A stretch of DNA of 64,000 nucleotides from Listeria monocytogenes (GCF_900187225.1 NZ_LT906436.1:1798001-1862000); one strand, 5' to 3'. Positions 50,302 to 61,789 are shown, numbered from the stretch's first letter. Made by a program: numbers and translations. The notes: generated by a model not told the origin, from the sequence alone.

Positions 50302-51177
50302 TTAATACCTCGGCTTTCTGTTTTTTAATTCTTGTAAAATTTGGATATAGTGTTTGTAACGAAATTCTGCTATTTCATTTGCTTCAACAGCTGTTTTCAC
50401 TGCACAACTAGGTTCGTTTTCGTGCATACAGCCACGGTATTTACAACCACTACGTCGATCTTCTATTTCTGGAAAGCAAAATTGTAATGTTTCAGGTTGT
50501 AAGTCATCCCATTCGATAGAACTAAAGCCAGGCGTATCAGCGACAAATCCATCGCCAATCGGCATCAGTTCGACATGTCTCGTTGTATGTTTTCCGCGAC
50601 CGAGTGCGTTCGAAATTTCTGCTGTTTTTAAAGTTAAATCACTATTTAAGCTATTTAGGAGAGTCGACTTTCCTACACCGGATTGCCCAGCGATAACTGC
50701 AGTTTTTCCACTAATATAGTCTTTAATTGCTTCTTTATCCGGTTCATCATTCGTAACAAAAACATCATAGCCAATCGCTTCGTAAATGTCTTTGTAAACA
50801 GCAATTTGCTCTTTTTCAGATTCTGATGCCAAGTCCATTTTACTAATGCAAATAACTGGCTTGATATCTTCCTTCTCAATAGCTACTAAAAAACGATCCG
50901 CAAGATTCGTGGAAAAATCTGGCTCTACTGCTGAAAAAACCAAAATCGCAATATCAATGTTTGCCACGGGAGGCCGTACAAGGGCATTCTCCCGGGACAT
51001 TACATCTAAAATATAACCATCTGTTTTATTTTCTATTTGAAATTCTACATCATCGCCTACAAGTGGAGAAATATTTCGTTTTCTAAAATTCCCTCTTGCT
51101 CGACATTGATATACTTTTCCTTCCGAAAATACATAGTAAAATCCGCTCAACGCTTTGATAATTTGTCCTTCCAGCAC
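50302..51177 (-). CDS. rsgA: Ribosome small-subunit GTPase RsgA
   Basis: RsgA is a late 30S assembly GTPase with circularly permuted motifs: G4 SKMD (112-115) comes before G1 GQSGVGKST (164-172) and G3 DTPGF (214-218). An OB fold lies at 1-65, and a zinc knuckle ([14 protein letters not shown]) near 248-261. It follows prkA by 18 bases, the usual stp-prkC-rsgA order. Confidence 0.97.
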   Translation of the reverse strand: MLEGQIIKALSGFYYVFSEGKVYQCRARGNFRKRNISPLVGDDVEFQIENKTDGYILDVMSRENALVRPPVANIDIAILVFSAVEPDFSTNLADRFLVAIEKEDIKPVICISKMDLASESEKEQIAVYKDIYEAIGYDVFVTNDEPDKEAIKDYISGKTAVIAGQSGVGKSTLLNSLNSDLTLKTAEISNALGRGKHTTRHVELMPIGDGFVADTPGFSSIEWDDLQPETLQFCFPEIEDRRSGCKYRGCMHENEPSCAVKTAVEANEIAEFRYKHYIQILQELKNRKPRY

Positions 51178-51195
51178 ATTTCCTCCGTTCTATTT

Positions 51196-53163
51196 TTAAT
51201 TTGGATAAGGGACTGTACCTTCATCGATTACTTTATCATCACTGATAATTTTATAGCCTGCGCTAGAACCTTCTTCAATTTGGAAAGTTATTTCTACCGA
51301 GGTATTTTGTGTAATGCTCATTTCTCGGTAAGCGCTAGTCATGCTATGGTCTTTATCTTGAATGTAGATTTGAATTTTCTGTGGTTGTGGGTTTTCTTCA
51401 TCACTTGGTGTATAAGGGATGTTAAATGTTTTAGTTACTTCTTTTACTTGTTTTTCTTTTGGTCCAGCAGAAATGACAATCTCGATTGTATCACCAGAGT
51501 TCATTGCTGTTCCAGCTGATGGGGACTGTGAAATAACTTGTCCTTTTTCCACTGTACTTGAGTTCTCTTCTTTACTTGAAACTTTTAGCCCAAGTGGTGA
51601 AGCATAATCTTCTACTGCTGTTTTAGTATAACCTCGTAAATCTTTCAGTGTAATTGGCTCTGCACCTTTACTTACGACGAATTTCACATCTGTTGATTTA
51701 GCGACTACTTCTGTTCCTTGTGTCGGTGTTTGGCTAATAATTAAGCCTTTTTCAATTTCTGAACTATAAGCTTCCTCCGAAGAAATATTTTTAAATCCCT
51801 GTTCTTCAAGTAAAGCTTTTGTATCTGTGTAACTTCTTCCTGTATAGTCATCCATGGTTATTTTTTTAGAACCAATGCTTACGAATAAATTGATTTTTGT
51901 TCCTTTTTCTTTCATTTCTCCAGCTTCTGGGTCGGTATTAATTACTTTCCCCTCATCTACTTCATCACTATTTTTTTCTGCTGTTTTACCTATGACAAAG
52001 CCTTCTTTTTGAAGTAACGCCACTGCTTGGTCTTCCGTTTTACCAGAAACGTCCGGCACAGCGACTTCATCAGGGCTCTTGCCTAAAAGCCACAGTAGTA
52101 AAATACCGATGATAAAAATGATAATGACAGAAGAAACAATGAGAGCAATTTTCTTTTTCTTGCTCATTTTTTTCTTTTTCTTATCTTTTTTCTCCTCAGG
52201 AACTACTTCGGCAGCGGCTACTTTTCCTTCTGGAACAATCGTTTTATCAAGGTTTTGCATCGTATCTTTTGTTGCGATGATTGGAATTGCTTTTGTATCA
52301 CCATCATCTGTTGGGAAAACATATTTTGGCTCGTTCAAACGGTCTTTATTTAAACAAGTTTGCAAGTCTTTTTCCATTTCTTCCGCGTTTTGGTAACGTA
52401 AAAATGGATCTTTCGCCGTTGCTTTAATGATAATATTTTCTAAGCTTTGAGGAATTTCTGGATTTTGCGCTCTTGCAGATGGAATATCCGCTTGCAAATG
52501 CTTAATAGCAATAGAAACTGCAGACTCACCGTCGAAAGGAACTTTTCCAGTTAATAGTTCATATAGCACGATTCCTAGTGAATAGATGTCTGATTTTTGA
52601 GTAGCCATTCCACCACGTGCTTGTTCTGGGGATAAGTAATGCACCGAACCTAGTAAAGAATTCGTTTGTGTAATAGATGTTTCTGAAAGTGCCATTGCAA
52701 TACCAAAATCTGTAATCTTCACGACACCATCATGATCAATTAAAATATTTTGCGGTTTTAAGTCACGGTGGATAATGTGATGTTGATGGGCGATTGCTAC
52801 CGCAGAAACGATTTGCAGCATAATATCTACTGCTTTTTCATAACTGATTGGATGATTTTCGTGAATGTACTGTTTTAAATCCATCCCATCTACATGTTCC
52901 ATTACAATATAGTGTAAATCATTTTCTTCACCAACATCGTACACACTAACAATATTAGGGTGAACGAGACTTGTTGCTGATTGAGCTTCTCGTTGGAACC
53001 GACGAATAAGGTTGCTTTCATCTGCTAAATCGATTCGTAAAATTTTTACTGCAACATCTCTATCAAGAATAATATCATGCGCCAAGTACACATTGGCCAT
53101 TCCGCCGCCGCCTATTGCATGTAAAATCTTATATCGATCGCTTAATCGCTTACCAATCATCAT
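51196..53163 (-). CDS. prkA: PASTA-domain serine/threonine kinase PrkA (PrkC-type)
   Basis: This membrane kinase senses muropeptides or lipid II and adjusts wall synthesis and beta-lactam tolerance. The 655-residue chain has an intracellular Hanks kinase domain (about 10-270) with GGGGMANVY, Lys40, HRDLKPQN (Asp134), DFGIA and a TSITQTNSLLGSVHYLSPEQ activation segment; a basic juxtamembrane part (KKDKKKKKMSKKKKI); one membrane span (about 343-365); three PASTA repeats (about 372-570); and an extra C-terminal beta domain. Its ATG overlaps the stp stop. Confidence 0.97.
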   Translation of the reverse strand: MMIGKRLSDRYKILHAIGGGGMANVYLAHDIILDRDVAVKILRIDLADESNLIRRFQREAQSATSLVHPNIVSVYDVGEENDLHYIVMEHVDGMDLKQYIHENHPISYEKAVDIMLQIVSAVAIAHQHHIIHRDLKPQNILIDHDGVVKITDFGIAMALSETSITQTNSLLGSVHYLSPEQARGGMATQKSDIYSLGIVLYELLTGKVPFDGESAVSIAIKHLQADIPSARAQNPEIPQSLENIIIKATAKDPFLRYQNAEEMEKDLQTCLNKDRLNEPKYVFPTDDGDTKAIPIIATKDTMQNLDKTIVPEGKVAAAEVVPEEKKDKKKKKMSKKKKIALIVSSVIIIFIIGILLLWLLGKSPDEVAVPDVSGKTEDQAVALLQKEGFVIGKTAEKNSDEVDEGKVINTDPEAGEMKEKGTKINLFVSIGSKKITMDDYTGRSYTDTKALLEEQGFKNISSEEAYSSEIEKGLIISQTPTQGTEVVAKSTDVKFVVSKGAEPITLKDLRGYTKTAVEDYASPLGLKVSSKEENSSTVEKGQVISQSPSAGTAMNSGDTIEIVISAGPKEKQVKEVTKTFNIPYTPSDEENPQPQKIQIYIQDKDHSMTSAYREMSITQNTSVEITFQIEEGSSAGYKIISDDKVIDEGTVPYPN

Positions 53164-53918
53164 GAAGCATCCCTCCCTTTCTGCGTCAGATCTCGTTCGA
53201 CTAACAGCACAGTAATATTATCTTCTCCCCCATAAGAATTAGCTTTTGTAATGAATACATCTGCTTTTTCCGAAAGAGTTCGTTTACTTTTTAAAATTTC
53301 TTCCATTTCTGTTTCTGGAACCATATTCGTTAAACCGTCGGAACAAAGTAATAACGTATCGCTCGTTTGAAAAGGGACAACAAATGTATCTACTTCCACT
53401 TTTCCTTCTACGCCAAGTGCGCGTAAAAGAATATTTTTGCGAGGATGGTTCATAGCATCTTCTTTGCTGATTTCACCTGTTCGAAGGAGTTCATGTACAA
53501 GCGAATGATCTTCGGTTAGTTGACGTAAAACGTGATTTTGAAGTAAATAACCACGGCTGTCTCCTACGTTGGCGATAACGACTTGTGACTGCGCCATAAT
53601 AGCGGCAACAAGTGTTGTTCCCATACCATTTAGATCCATTTCACTTTCCGCATAAAGGACAATTTCTTTATTGACTTCTTGGATTGTTTTTCGCAACCAA
53701 GTTTCAATTTCTTCTGCTGTCAAAAGCGCGGTCGTTTCTTTCCATGCGTCGCTTAGTAGACGAACAGCCATTTCGCTCGCCACGTCTCCTGCCCGGTGAC
53801 CGCCCATGCCATCTGCAACAATGACAATCGGCTGGTTATCTTTATTTTCAAAAACGCCGCCGTTGTCTTCATTATGATGTCTTATTCTGCCTCTATCTGT
53901 TCTAAATTCTGCATGCAT
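53160..53918 (-). CDS. stp: PP2C-type serine/threonine phosphatase Stp
   Basis: Stp reverses phosphorylation by PrkA; targets in Listeria include EF-Tu. The 252-residue chain has the PP2C metal motifs RHHNEDN, VADGMGGHRAGDVAS, GDSRGYL, CSDGLTN and GGEDNITV. It overlaps prkA by 4 bases, which fits balanced synthesis of kinase and phosphatase. Confidence 0.97.
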   Translation of the reverse strand: MHAEFRTDRGRIRHHNEDNGGVFENKDNQPIVIVADGMGGHRAGDVASEMAVRLLSDAWKETTALLTAEEIETWLRKTIQEVNKEIVLYAESEMDLNGMGTTLVAAIMAQSQVVIANVGDSRGYLLQNHVLRQLTEDHSLVHELLRTGEISKEDAMNHPRKNILLRALGVEGKVEVDTFVVPFQTSDTLLLCSDGLTNMVPETEMEEILKSKRTLSEKADVFITKANSYGGEDNITVLLVERDLTQKGRDAS

Positions 53919-53940
53919 TTTAAAAGCACCTCACTATTTT

Positions 53941-55275
53941 TCAGGACTTCACTTTTCTAAGGCTAGAAACGAAGAAACCATCGCTTCCAATATCTGTTGG
54001 TAAAAGTTGAATAAAATCGTCCTTCTTGATTTGCGCCAATTTTTCAGGGAGTACTACTGGTTCTAGTGTAAAATCTGGATGTTTTTCTAAGAAAGCGCGA
54101 AGAACCGTTTCATTTTCTTCCTTGTCAATGGTACAAGTACTATAAACTAATATACCATTTTCTTTTACTAATTGGCTAACATCATCTAAAATCGCTAATT
54201 GAATTTCTGCTAATTTGTGGATATCTTTTTCTGTTTTCGCATATTTGATGTCTGGTTTTCTGCGAAGAACACCAAAGCCGGAGCACGGAGCATCCACTAA
54301 AATACGGTCAAATGTTTCTGGCTCAAACATAGTACTCGCTGTTCTTGCATCTAAATGTGCCGTACGAATATTGAGTAGCTGCAATCGTTTGGCGGCCTCA
54401 TCAATTAGTTTGGTTTTCTTTTCGTGAATATCAAGCGCATGAACCATACCCGTGCCATGCATTTTCTCCGCGATATGGGTTGTTTTCCCGCCCGGAGCCG
54501 CACAAGCATCTAATACGGTCAAATTGTCTTCTAGTTGAAGCGCATAAGCTGCAAGCATTGAGCTTTCGTCTTGGATGCTACATTTACCGTCTTTATATGC
54601 TTTGGTTTCTGCTACAGACCCTTTTTCAACAAGTAATGCTTCCTCAATAAATTCATTACGTGTCACGGTAATTCCTTGGTCATTTAGCTCTTTAATAAGT
54701 TGTTCAGTAGGAATTTCTGTTTGGTTGACGCGGATACTTTGGTGCGGTGCGACTAAGAAAGCGAGACCAATTTCGCGCAGTTGTTCGATGCCATATTGAT
54801 CTGCCCACCTTTTTGCTAACCATTCTGGCAGACTTGTCTCAACAGCGATTTTTTGCACAGGGTCTTTGATTGCATCTATACTTGGTACTCCTTTTCGGAT
54901 AACATTACGCAGCACCCCGTTGACGAATTTAGTTACACCTTGGTGCCCCATATTTTTCGCAATATCCCCTGCTTCATTTAAAATCGCGTGTTCAGGAACT
55001 TTATCTAAATAGGTTAATTGATAGACGGACATTCTTAGTAGGTTTTTCACCCAGTTGTCGGGTTCTTTATTTAAAAATGGTGCTAAGTAGTAATCAAGTG
55101 TAATTTTACGTTGCGTTGTACCGTATACTAGTTCAGTCAAAAGGCCTTTATCAAGCGGATTTAGCTTTTGTTTTTTTAATGCGTCATTAATTAATAAGTG
55201 GCTGTATGATTGATTATTTTCGATTTTAATGATGAGTTCTAATGCAATCGCACGAACTGTTTTTTGTTTTTTCAT
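53941..55275 (-). CDS. rsmB: 16S rRNA (cytosine967-C5)-methyltransferase RsmB
   Basis: RsmB methylates C967 of 16S rRNA. The 444-residue chain has an N-terminal NusB-like RNA-binding domain (1-140) and a SAM-binding domain with DACAAPGGKTTHIAE, DAPCSGFGVLRRKPD and the nucleophile cysteine in YSTCTIDKEENE. It starts directly after the fmt stop. Confidence 0.96.
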   Translation of the reverse strand: MKKQKTVRAIALELIIKIENNQSYSHLLINDALKKQKLNPLDKGLLTELVYGTTQRKITLDYYLAPFLNKEPDNWVKNLLRMSVYQLTYLDKVPEHAILNEAGDIAKNMGHQGVTKFVNGVLRNVIRKGVPSIDAIKDPVQKIAVETSLPEWLAKRWADQYGIEQLREIGLAFLVAPHQSIRVNQTEIPTEQLIKELNDQGITVTRNEFIEEALLVEKGSVAETKAYKDGKCSIQDESSMLAAYALQLEDNLTVLDACAAPGGKTTHIAEKMHGTGMVHALDIHEKKTKLIDEAAKRLQLLNIRTAHLDARTASTMFEPETFDRILVDAPCSGFGVLRRKPDIKYAKTEKDIHKLAEIQLAILDDVSQLVKENGILVYSTCTIDKEENETVLRAFLEKHPDFTLEPVVLPEKLAQIKKDDFIQLLPTDIGSDGFFVSSLRKVKS

Positions 55276-56214
55276 TTATTCACCAAACCTTGTCGTCTTG
55301 CTTAAATTTCTGCCAGCTCCGGTCATGAATGAGTGAACATCCATCTTCGGTTTTCCTGCTGGTTGGATTACTGTTGGTACGATGAGCGTGCCGTCGCCTG
55401 CTACGATTTTAAGCGTTGTTTTATCTGCTAAAATGGCACCTGGTTCGCCGCCCTCTTTTGTATCTTCATAAGTAGCTTCCCATATTTTAAATGGTTTTTC
55501 TTCCAGTGTTGTATAAGCCACTGGCCAAGGAGATAATCCCCGAATTTGATTAAAGATAGTACGCCCTGGTTTTGTCCAGTCGATTTTTTCTTGTTCTCTA
55601 GAAATATTGCGTGCAAAGGTCACCTTTTCAGGGTCTTGTGGAGTAGCAGTTATTTTTCCTGCTAAAAAGTCGGGTAATGTATCCATCAATAATTCTGCGC
55701 CTAATATGCTTAATTTATCAAACATTGTGCCAGTATTATCTTCATCTGTGATGGGGATTTTACGCTGGCTAATCATATCCCCAGCATCCAATTTCTCTAC
55801 CATATACATAATGGTAACGCCTGTCTCCGTTTTCCCGTCAAGCAGCGCGTAGTGTACAGGAGCACCCCCGCGATACTCCGGCAAAAGAGATGCATGCACA
55901 TTAATCGCGCCATGCTTTGGTGATTCAAGTAAACTATTTGGTAAAATTTGTCCGTAAGCTGCTGTTACAAGCAGGTCGGCTTCTAGGGCAATTAGTTCTT
56001 CTAATTCGCTAGATGTCCGTAATTTTTCTGGTTGGTAGACTGGAATAGCTAGTTCTAAAGCAGCTTTTTTTACTGGCGGTGGTGTTAAAACTCGTTTGCG
56101 TCCAACTGGGCGATCTGGCTGTGTCACAACTGCAACTACATCATATGTGCTGGCTAATTGCGTTAAAACAGGGACAGAAAATTCTGGCGTTCCCATAAAA
56201 ATAATTTTAGTCAT
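55276..56214 (-). CDS. fmt: Methionyl-tRNA formyltransferase
   Basis: Fmt formylates initiator Met-tRNA. The 312-residue chain has IIFMGTPEFSVPVL, the formyl-folate binding segment SLLPEYRGGAPVHYALLDG with Asn/His/Asp catalytic residues, and a C-terminal OB domain for tRNA. It lies 13 bases after priA. Confidence 0.97.
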   Translation of the reverse strand: MTKIIFMGTPEFSVPVLTQLASTYDVVAVVTQPDRPVGRKRVLTPPPVKKAALELAIPVYQPEKLRTSSELEELIALEADLLVTAAYGQILPNSLLESPKHGAINVHASLLPEYRGGAPVHYALLDGKTETGVTIMYMVEKLDAGDMISQRKIPITDEDNTGTMFDKLSILGAELLMDTLPDFLAGKITATPQDPEKVTFARNISREQEKIDWTKPGRTIFNQIRGLSPWPVAYTTLEEKPFKIWEATYEDTKEGGEPGAILADKTTLKIVAGDGTLIVPTVIQPAGKPKMDVHSFMTGAGRNLSKTTRFGE

Positions 56215-56227
56215 TGGTTTGCTCCTT

Positions 56228-58621
56228 TTACATTAGTACGTAAGGCTGTACGTCAATAGTTATTGTTAGACCTTTTTGTTGGTCTTTTTGATAATGGGTA
56301 ATTAATGTTTTTAGTTCTTTTTTTAAGTTTGGTTCGATTTTATATTTAATGATGCACTGGTAGCGATATTTATTTTTAATTCTAGTGATTGTACTAGGAA
56401 CAGGGCCCAGAATCACGGCGTCTGGGCCGAGCTTCCCTCGTAAGAACTGGGCCATTTCTTGAATGGTTCGAATCGCTTTCATTTCATTTTCATCGCTGAC
56501 ATTAATCATTGTTAAGTAATAAAATGGCGGGTATGAACCCATTTTCCGCAGTTGCATTTCGTGGTTATAAAAACCGATGAAATCATGTTTTTTGGCGAAT
56601 TCAATACTGTAATGTTCTGGGTTATAGCTTTGAACGATGACTTCCCCTGTCCGCTCATGTCGACCTGCTCTCCCGCTTACTTGAGTGAGGAGCTGGAAAG
56701 TTCGTTCCGAAGCGCGAAAGTCTGGTAAATGAAGCATTGTGTCAGCATTCAATACGCCTACTAAAGTAATATCTGGAAAATCTAGTCCTTTAGCAATCAT
56801 TTGTGTTCCAAGTAAAATATCGGCTTCGTGATTGCGGAAGCTTTTGAGTAATTTTTCATGGGCACCTTTTGTTCTAGTTGTATCAACGTCCATCCGGATG
56901 ACGCGCGCTTCTGGAATTAATTTGGTTAGACTTTCTTCTACTTTTTGTGTACCTGTGCCAAAATAACGAATATGCTCGCCCTCGCAGCTCGGACATTTTT
57001 GCGGAACACGTTCTTCATGTCCGCAGTAATGGCATTTCATTTGGTTGCTCGATTGGTGATAGGTGAGCGAAATATCGCAGTTCGGACATTCCACAACATA
57101 ACCACAATCACGGCACATCACAAAGGAGGAGTAGCCACGGCGATTTAGCATTAAAACCGTTTGTTCTTTTTTGGCAATTCGATCTTTGATTTTTTCTAGC
57201 AATTCAGTCGAAAATTCGGTGCGGTTTTCTTTGCGTAATTCTTCGCGCATGTCGACAACGCTCACTTCTGGCATCGCCCGATCATTAACCCGGCTAGGAA
57301 GTTCGATTAACGTATACACGCCCTTCTTCGCTCTAGCAAAAGATTCAAGGGACGGCGTGGCGCTTCCGAGAACTACTGGACATTGATATTTTGTTGCACG
57401 CCAAATGGCTACATCTCTTGCGTGGTAACGCGGATTATCTTCTTGTTTGTAACTCGCTTCGTGCTCTTCGTCGATAATAATAATGCCGAGATTTTCAAAC
57501 GGTGCAAATACGGCGGAGCGAGCCCCAACGACAACGCGCGCTTCTTTACGTTCAATTTTACGCCATTCGTCGTATTTTTCACCGGAAGAAAGTGCACTGT
57601 GCAGTACCGCTACCTCGCTTCCAAAACGACTTTTGAATCTCTCTACCATTTGCGGAGTAAGGGAAATTTCTGGTACTAAAACGATGGCTTCTTTGCCTTC
57701 TTTTAATTTTGCTTCGATAGTTTGTAAATAGATTTCGGTTTTTCCGCTTCCGGTAACCCCGTGTATTAGGAATGTTTCTTGACCAGTTGCTGCGGTGATT
57801 TTCTTACAAGCTGTTTGTTGATCTGGTAATAACTGAAGCGATTCACTTTTTTCAAATTGGTGGTTTTCATAGGGATCCCGCGAAATAATTTTTTCTTGAA
57901 TGGAAAGCATCCCTAAATCAACTAATTTTTTAATCGTTGCATCAGTTGTTTCCGCTTGTTTTTTTAACTCGGCTGCTGTAATTTCGTTGCCTTCAAGAGC
58001 TTGAAAAAATGCGAGTACACGTGATTGTGCTTTGGCATTTTTCGGCATATCTTCTATTATTTCAGCTAGTTGGTGTGGTGCTTTTAGGCAGCTCACAACG
58101 CGAACTTTTTTGTTGGTGATTTTATTTTTCACTTGGTAGACAACTTCGACGCTGCCTTCTCGCACCCATTTGCCAATTTGTTTGAGCAAACCACGTGCTT
58201 CGGCTACTTTCCAATCAAGCGTTTCATAACCTTCAAATAGCTGTTCTAGTTCTTCGTTTTCCTCATCTAAGCGCAAAAAATATTTTTCATATTTTGCTCG
58301 TAGCGCGGCTGGTAACATGGCTTGGTAAGCAGACACCCGGAAACTCAGCGTATCTTCTGCTAACCAATCGCCTAGCTCCATCAATTCTTCATTTAAAACG
58401 GGGGCTAAATCCATCACCCCGTCAATGCCTTTTAATTTGGGATTTTCTTCTGTTTCTCCAAGAGCAATGACAAATCCTTGTATTTTACGATTTCCAAATG
58501 GGACACTTACTCGCATACCTGGACGAATAAGTTCTTCTAAATCTTCTGGAATATAGTAGTCAAATGGACGATCCACTTGCATGGCTGGAACGTCCACAAT
58601 TACTTTCGCAATATTAATCAT
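56228..58621 (-). CDS. priA: Primosomal protein N' (replication restart helicase PriA)
   Basis: PriA reloads replication machinery at abandoned forks. The 797-residue chain has an N-terminal 3' DNA-binding domain, Walker A GVTGSGKTE, the DEEH box IIDEEHEASYK, a zinc-binding insertion with four CxxC pairs (CRDCGY, CPNC, CHYCG, CPSC) and the helicase end QVSGRAGR. It lies 4 bases after coaBC. Confidence 0.97.
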   Translation of the reverse strand: MINIAKVIVDVPAMQVDRPFDYYIPEDLEELIRPGMRVSVPFGNRKIQGFVIALGETEENPKLKGIDGVMDLAPVLNEELMELGDWLAEDTLSFRVSAYQAMLPAALRAKYEKYFLRLDEENEELEQLFEGYETLDWKVAEARGLLKQIGKWVREGSVEVVYQVKNKITNKKVRVVSCLKAPHQLAEIIEDMPKNAKAQSRVLAFFQALEGNEITAAELKKQAETTDATIKKLVDLGMLSIQEKIISRDPYENHQFEKSESLQLLPDQQTACKKITAATGQETFLIHGVTGSGKTEIYLQTIEAKLKEGKEAIVLVPEISLTPQMVERFKSRFGSEVAVLHSALSSGEKYDEWRKIERKEARVVVGARSAVFAPFENLGIIIIDEEHEASYKQEDNPRYHARDVAIWRATKYQCPVVLGSATPSLESFARAKKGVYTLIELPSRVNDRAMPEVSVVDMREELRKENRTEFSTELLEKIKDRIAKKEQTVLMLNRRGYSSFVMCRDCGYVVECPNCDISLTYHQSSNQMKCHYCGHEERVPQKCPSCEGEHIRYFGTGTQKVEESLTKLIPEARVIRMDVDTTRTKGAHEKLLKSFRNHEADILLGTQMIAKGLDFPDITLVGVLNADTMLHLPDFRASERTFQLLTQVSGRAGRHERTGEVIVQSYNPEHYSIEFAKKHDFIGFYNHEMQLRKMGSYPPFYYLTMINVSDENEMKAIRTIQEMAQFLRGKLGPDAVILGPVPSTITRIKNKYRYQCIIKYKIEPNLKKELKTLITHYQKDQQKGLTITIDVQPYVLM

Positions 58622-58625
58622 TCGT

Positions 58626-59825
58626 TCACTTCCTTAAAAAGTTAGCGGCTTCTTTGATGATATGTTCAGCAACTTCTTTTTTGTCTAGTATCGGTAACGC
58701 TTCACTGGAACCATCTTTCCGGTAAAATGTCACGATATTCGTGTCACCGGAAAAGCCTGCTCCGGCCTCACTAATATTGTTGGCAACAATCATATCGGCA
58801 TTTTTGGAGGTTAGTTTTTTACGTGCGTTTGCTTCTACATTTTCTGTTTCAGCGGCAAAGCCAATCACGACTTGCTCCGAAGTTTTATGTTGACCGATTT
58901 CGAGTAAAATATCTTTGGTTCGTTTCATTGCTATTGTAAAATCACCAGGTTGTTTTTTAATCTTTTGGTCTGAGACTTGCGCTGGCGTGTAATCGGCAAC
59001 TGCTGCGGTCATCACAAAAATATCTTGTGACACTTTACGTTCATTCACAGCTTGATGCATTTCCTCTGCCGATTCGACATAGATTGCTTCTACTCCATGC
59101 GGTACGGGAAGTGCCTTACTTGTAGTAATTAGTGTAACATTCGCACCGTGACGCGCCGCAGATTCTGCTATGCTAAAGCCCATTTTCCCAGTTGAATGGT
59201 TGGTGAAATAGCGTACTGGATCTAATTTTTCGCGAGTTGCGCCGGCTGTTACTAGCACATTTTTCCCTTGAAGGAGGTTTTTATCTTCTTGAAAAAATTC
59301 AGCAATACGAAGAACGATTTTTTCTGGTTCTTCAAGACGACCGCGACCAACGTAGCCACAAGCTAAGTAACCTTCTTCTGGCTCGATAAAACGGACACCG
59401 TCTGCGTATAATCGATTAATATTCCGAATAACTGCTGGATGCTGAATCATGTGGACATTCATTGCTGGTGCTACCCAAACTGGTGCCTCTGTTGCAAGAA
59501 TGGTTGTCGTTACCATATCATCCGCGATGCCATTTGCCATTTTACCAATCACATTTGCAGTTGCAGGTGCAACGATTACTAAATCGGCCCAATCGGCTAA
59601 ATCAATATGTGCGACTACACTTGATTTTTTTTCGTCAAATGTATCTGTGTATACATCATTTTTAGATAATACTTGGAACGAAAGCGGTGGAACAAATTCT
59701 TGTGCATGTGCTGTCATCATTACTTTAACGTTTGCACCCGCTTGCGTTAATTTACTTGTAAGTGCGACTGCTTTATAAACAGCAATGCCACCGGACACTG
59801 CGAGTAAGATATTTTTTCCTTGCAT
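58626..59825 (-). CDS. coaBC: Bifunctional phosphopantothenoylcysteine decarboxylase/synthase CoaBC
   Basis: CoaBC makes 4'-phosphopantetheine precursor in CoA synthesis. The 399-residue chain has the flavin CoaC domain (1-190: AVSGGIAVYKA, APATANVIGKMANGIADD, APAMNVHM) with the active-site loop CGYVGRGRL, and the CoaB domain (about 190-399: VTAGATREKLDPVRYFTN, STGKMG, AAVADYTP). Also known as dfp. Confidence 0.97.
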   Translation of the reverse strand: MQGKNILLAVSGGIAVYKAVALTSKLTQAGANVKVMMTAHAQEFVPPLSFQVLSKNDVYTDTFDEKKSSVVAHIDLADWADLVIVAPATANVIGKMANGIADDMVTTTILATEAPVWVAPAMNVHMIQHPAVIRNINRLYADGVRFIEPEEGYLACGYVGRGRLEEPEKIVLRIAEFFQEDKNLLQGKNVLVTAGATREKLDPVRYFTNHSTGKMGFSIAESAARHGANVTLITTSKALPVPHGVEAIYVESAEEMHQAVNERKVSQDIFVMTAAVADYTPAQVSDQKIKKQPGDFTIAMKRTKDILLEIGQHKTSEQVVIGFAAETENVEANARKKLTSKNADMIVANNISEAGAGFSGDTNIVTFYRKDGSSEALPILDKKEVAEHIIKEAANFLRK

Positions 59826-59864
59826 TGATAAGTCACCTCATTTTTAATATAAAAAATCATTAAT

Positions 59865-59896
59865 TCTATTATACCTTAAATTAAGACAGGACAAAA
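59865..59896 (-). promoter_or_regulatory. coaBC promoter
   Basis: A perfect TATAAT -10 box lies about 45 bases upstream of coaBC on the minus strand; the -35 (TTTTGT, 17 bases up) is weak. Confidence 0.6.
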
Positions 59897-59944
59897 CCAT
59901 GAAGAAACTAGATTTCAGCTTATTTTTATTGCACTTGTGGCTAA

Positions 59945-59976
59945 CAAAAAAGCTCCGCAGGAAAGCGGAGCAGTTA
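59945..59976 (-). terminator. rpoZ terminator
   Basis: GCTCCGC and GCGGAGC pair around TTTCCT, then TTTTTTG on the minus strand. Confidence 0.92.
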
Positions 59977-59979
59977 AGC

Positions 59980-60818
<839 letters not shown>

Positions 60819-61694
60819 TCATTCCACATTTTGCACTTGTTCTCGAATTTTTTCAAGCGTTGTTTTCATTTCTACCACTTGTTCAGTGATTTTTAGAGAA
60901 CTAGCTTTGGAGCCAATCGTGTTGACTTCGCGGTTCATCTCTTGAATCAGAAAATCTAGCTTTCGTCCGATTGGTTCTTCGAGTAAAATAATACCATAAA
61001 ATTGCTTTAAATGGCTCTTTGTTCGTTCGACTTCTTCGTTAATATCTGCCTTTTCAAGTAGCATTGCGACTTCGGTAAGAACGATACTTGGATCAAATTG
61101 GTCGCCTACAACGTTTTGTAAACGTGTTTCGATTTTTTCTTGATAATGTTTTTCTGTATTTGGAATTTCAGCTTGGATGATCTCCAAGCTATTCTCAAGT
61201 GCGGCGAGATGTTGTTTGAAATAAAGCAGCAGTTCTGCTCCTTCCATACTTCTCATCTCATCCAGTCGCTCGGTTGCGCGAGCTAGTGTTTCTAAAACTA
61301 ATCGCTCTAGTTCGCTACTTGCTTCCACTTCTTCCTCAATAGAAAGATAGGCTTGTTCTTGCAGTAAATCACCCATAGTTGGTAATTCTTGTAATTCATA
61401 TCTAGCGCTTGCTTGTTTGATAAAACGGTAATAGCTGTCTGCGAGGTCCCAGTCAATATGTAGTTCACGTTTTGCGATTTGCTCTCCCGTGATGGAAAAG
61501 AAAACTTCAATTCTACCACGTTTGATTTGCTTACTTATAGTTTTTTTTAATTTCCCTTCTAAATAAGCGAGTTGCTTTGGCATCCGAAAAAGGAATTCGG
61601 AGTAGCGGTGGTTGACTGCTTTTAATTCAATGGTTACTTTGAACGCTTCAAATTCTTTTGTGGCACGCCCAAATCCCGTCATGCTTTTCACCAT
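60819..61694 (-). CDS. yloC: YicC-family endoribonuclease-like protein (YloC)
   Basis: The 291-residue protein begins MVKSMTGFGRATKEFEAF, the YicC-family start, has VNHRYSEFLFRMPKQL, and ends with the DUF1732 domain: GRKLDFLIQEMNREVNTIGSKA. In E. coli YicC is reported to cut or promote decay of RNA. AAAGGTG lies 9 bases before the chosen ATG; a GTG four codons upstream lies in that ribosome site. First gene of yloC-gmk-rpoZ. Confidence 0.93.
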   Translation of the reverse strand: MVKSMTGFGRATKEFEAFKVTIELKAVNHRYSEFLFRMPKQLAYLEGKLKKTISKQIKRGRIEVFFSITGEQIAKRELHIDWDLADSYYRFIKQASARYELQELPTMGDLLQEQAYLSIEEEVEASSELERLVLETLARATERLDEMRSMEGAELLLYFKQHLAALENSLEIIQAEIPNTEKHYQEKIETRLQNVVGDQFDPSIVLTEVAMLLEKADINEEVERTKSHLKQFYGIILLEEPIGRKLDFLIQEMNREVNTIGSKASSLKITEQVVEMKTTLEKIREQVQNVE

Positions 61695-61760
61695 TTGGCA
61701 AGACACCTTTCATAACTTAAAGTTCCCTCTAAGATTACTTGAAATTTGTTCTGACTTCTT

Positions 61761-61789
61761 ATTATACCAAAGCTACTCCTTGCATACAA
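61761..61789 (-). promoter_or_regulatory. yloC-gmk-rpoZ promoter
   Basis: TTGTAT (61789-61784), 17-base spacer and TATAAT (61766-61761). Confidence 0.88.
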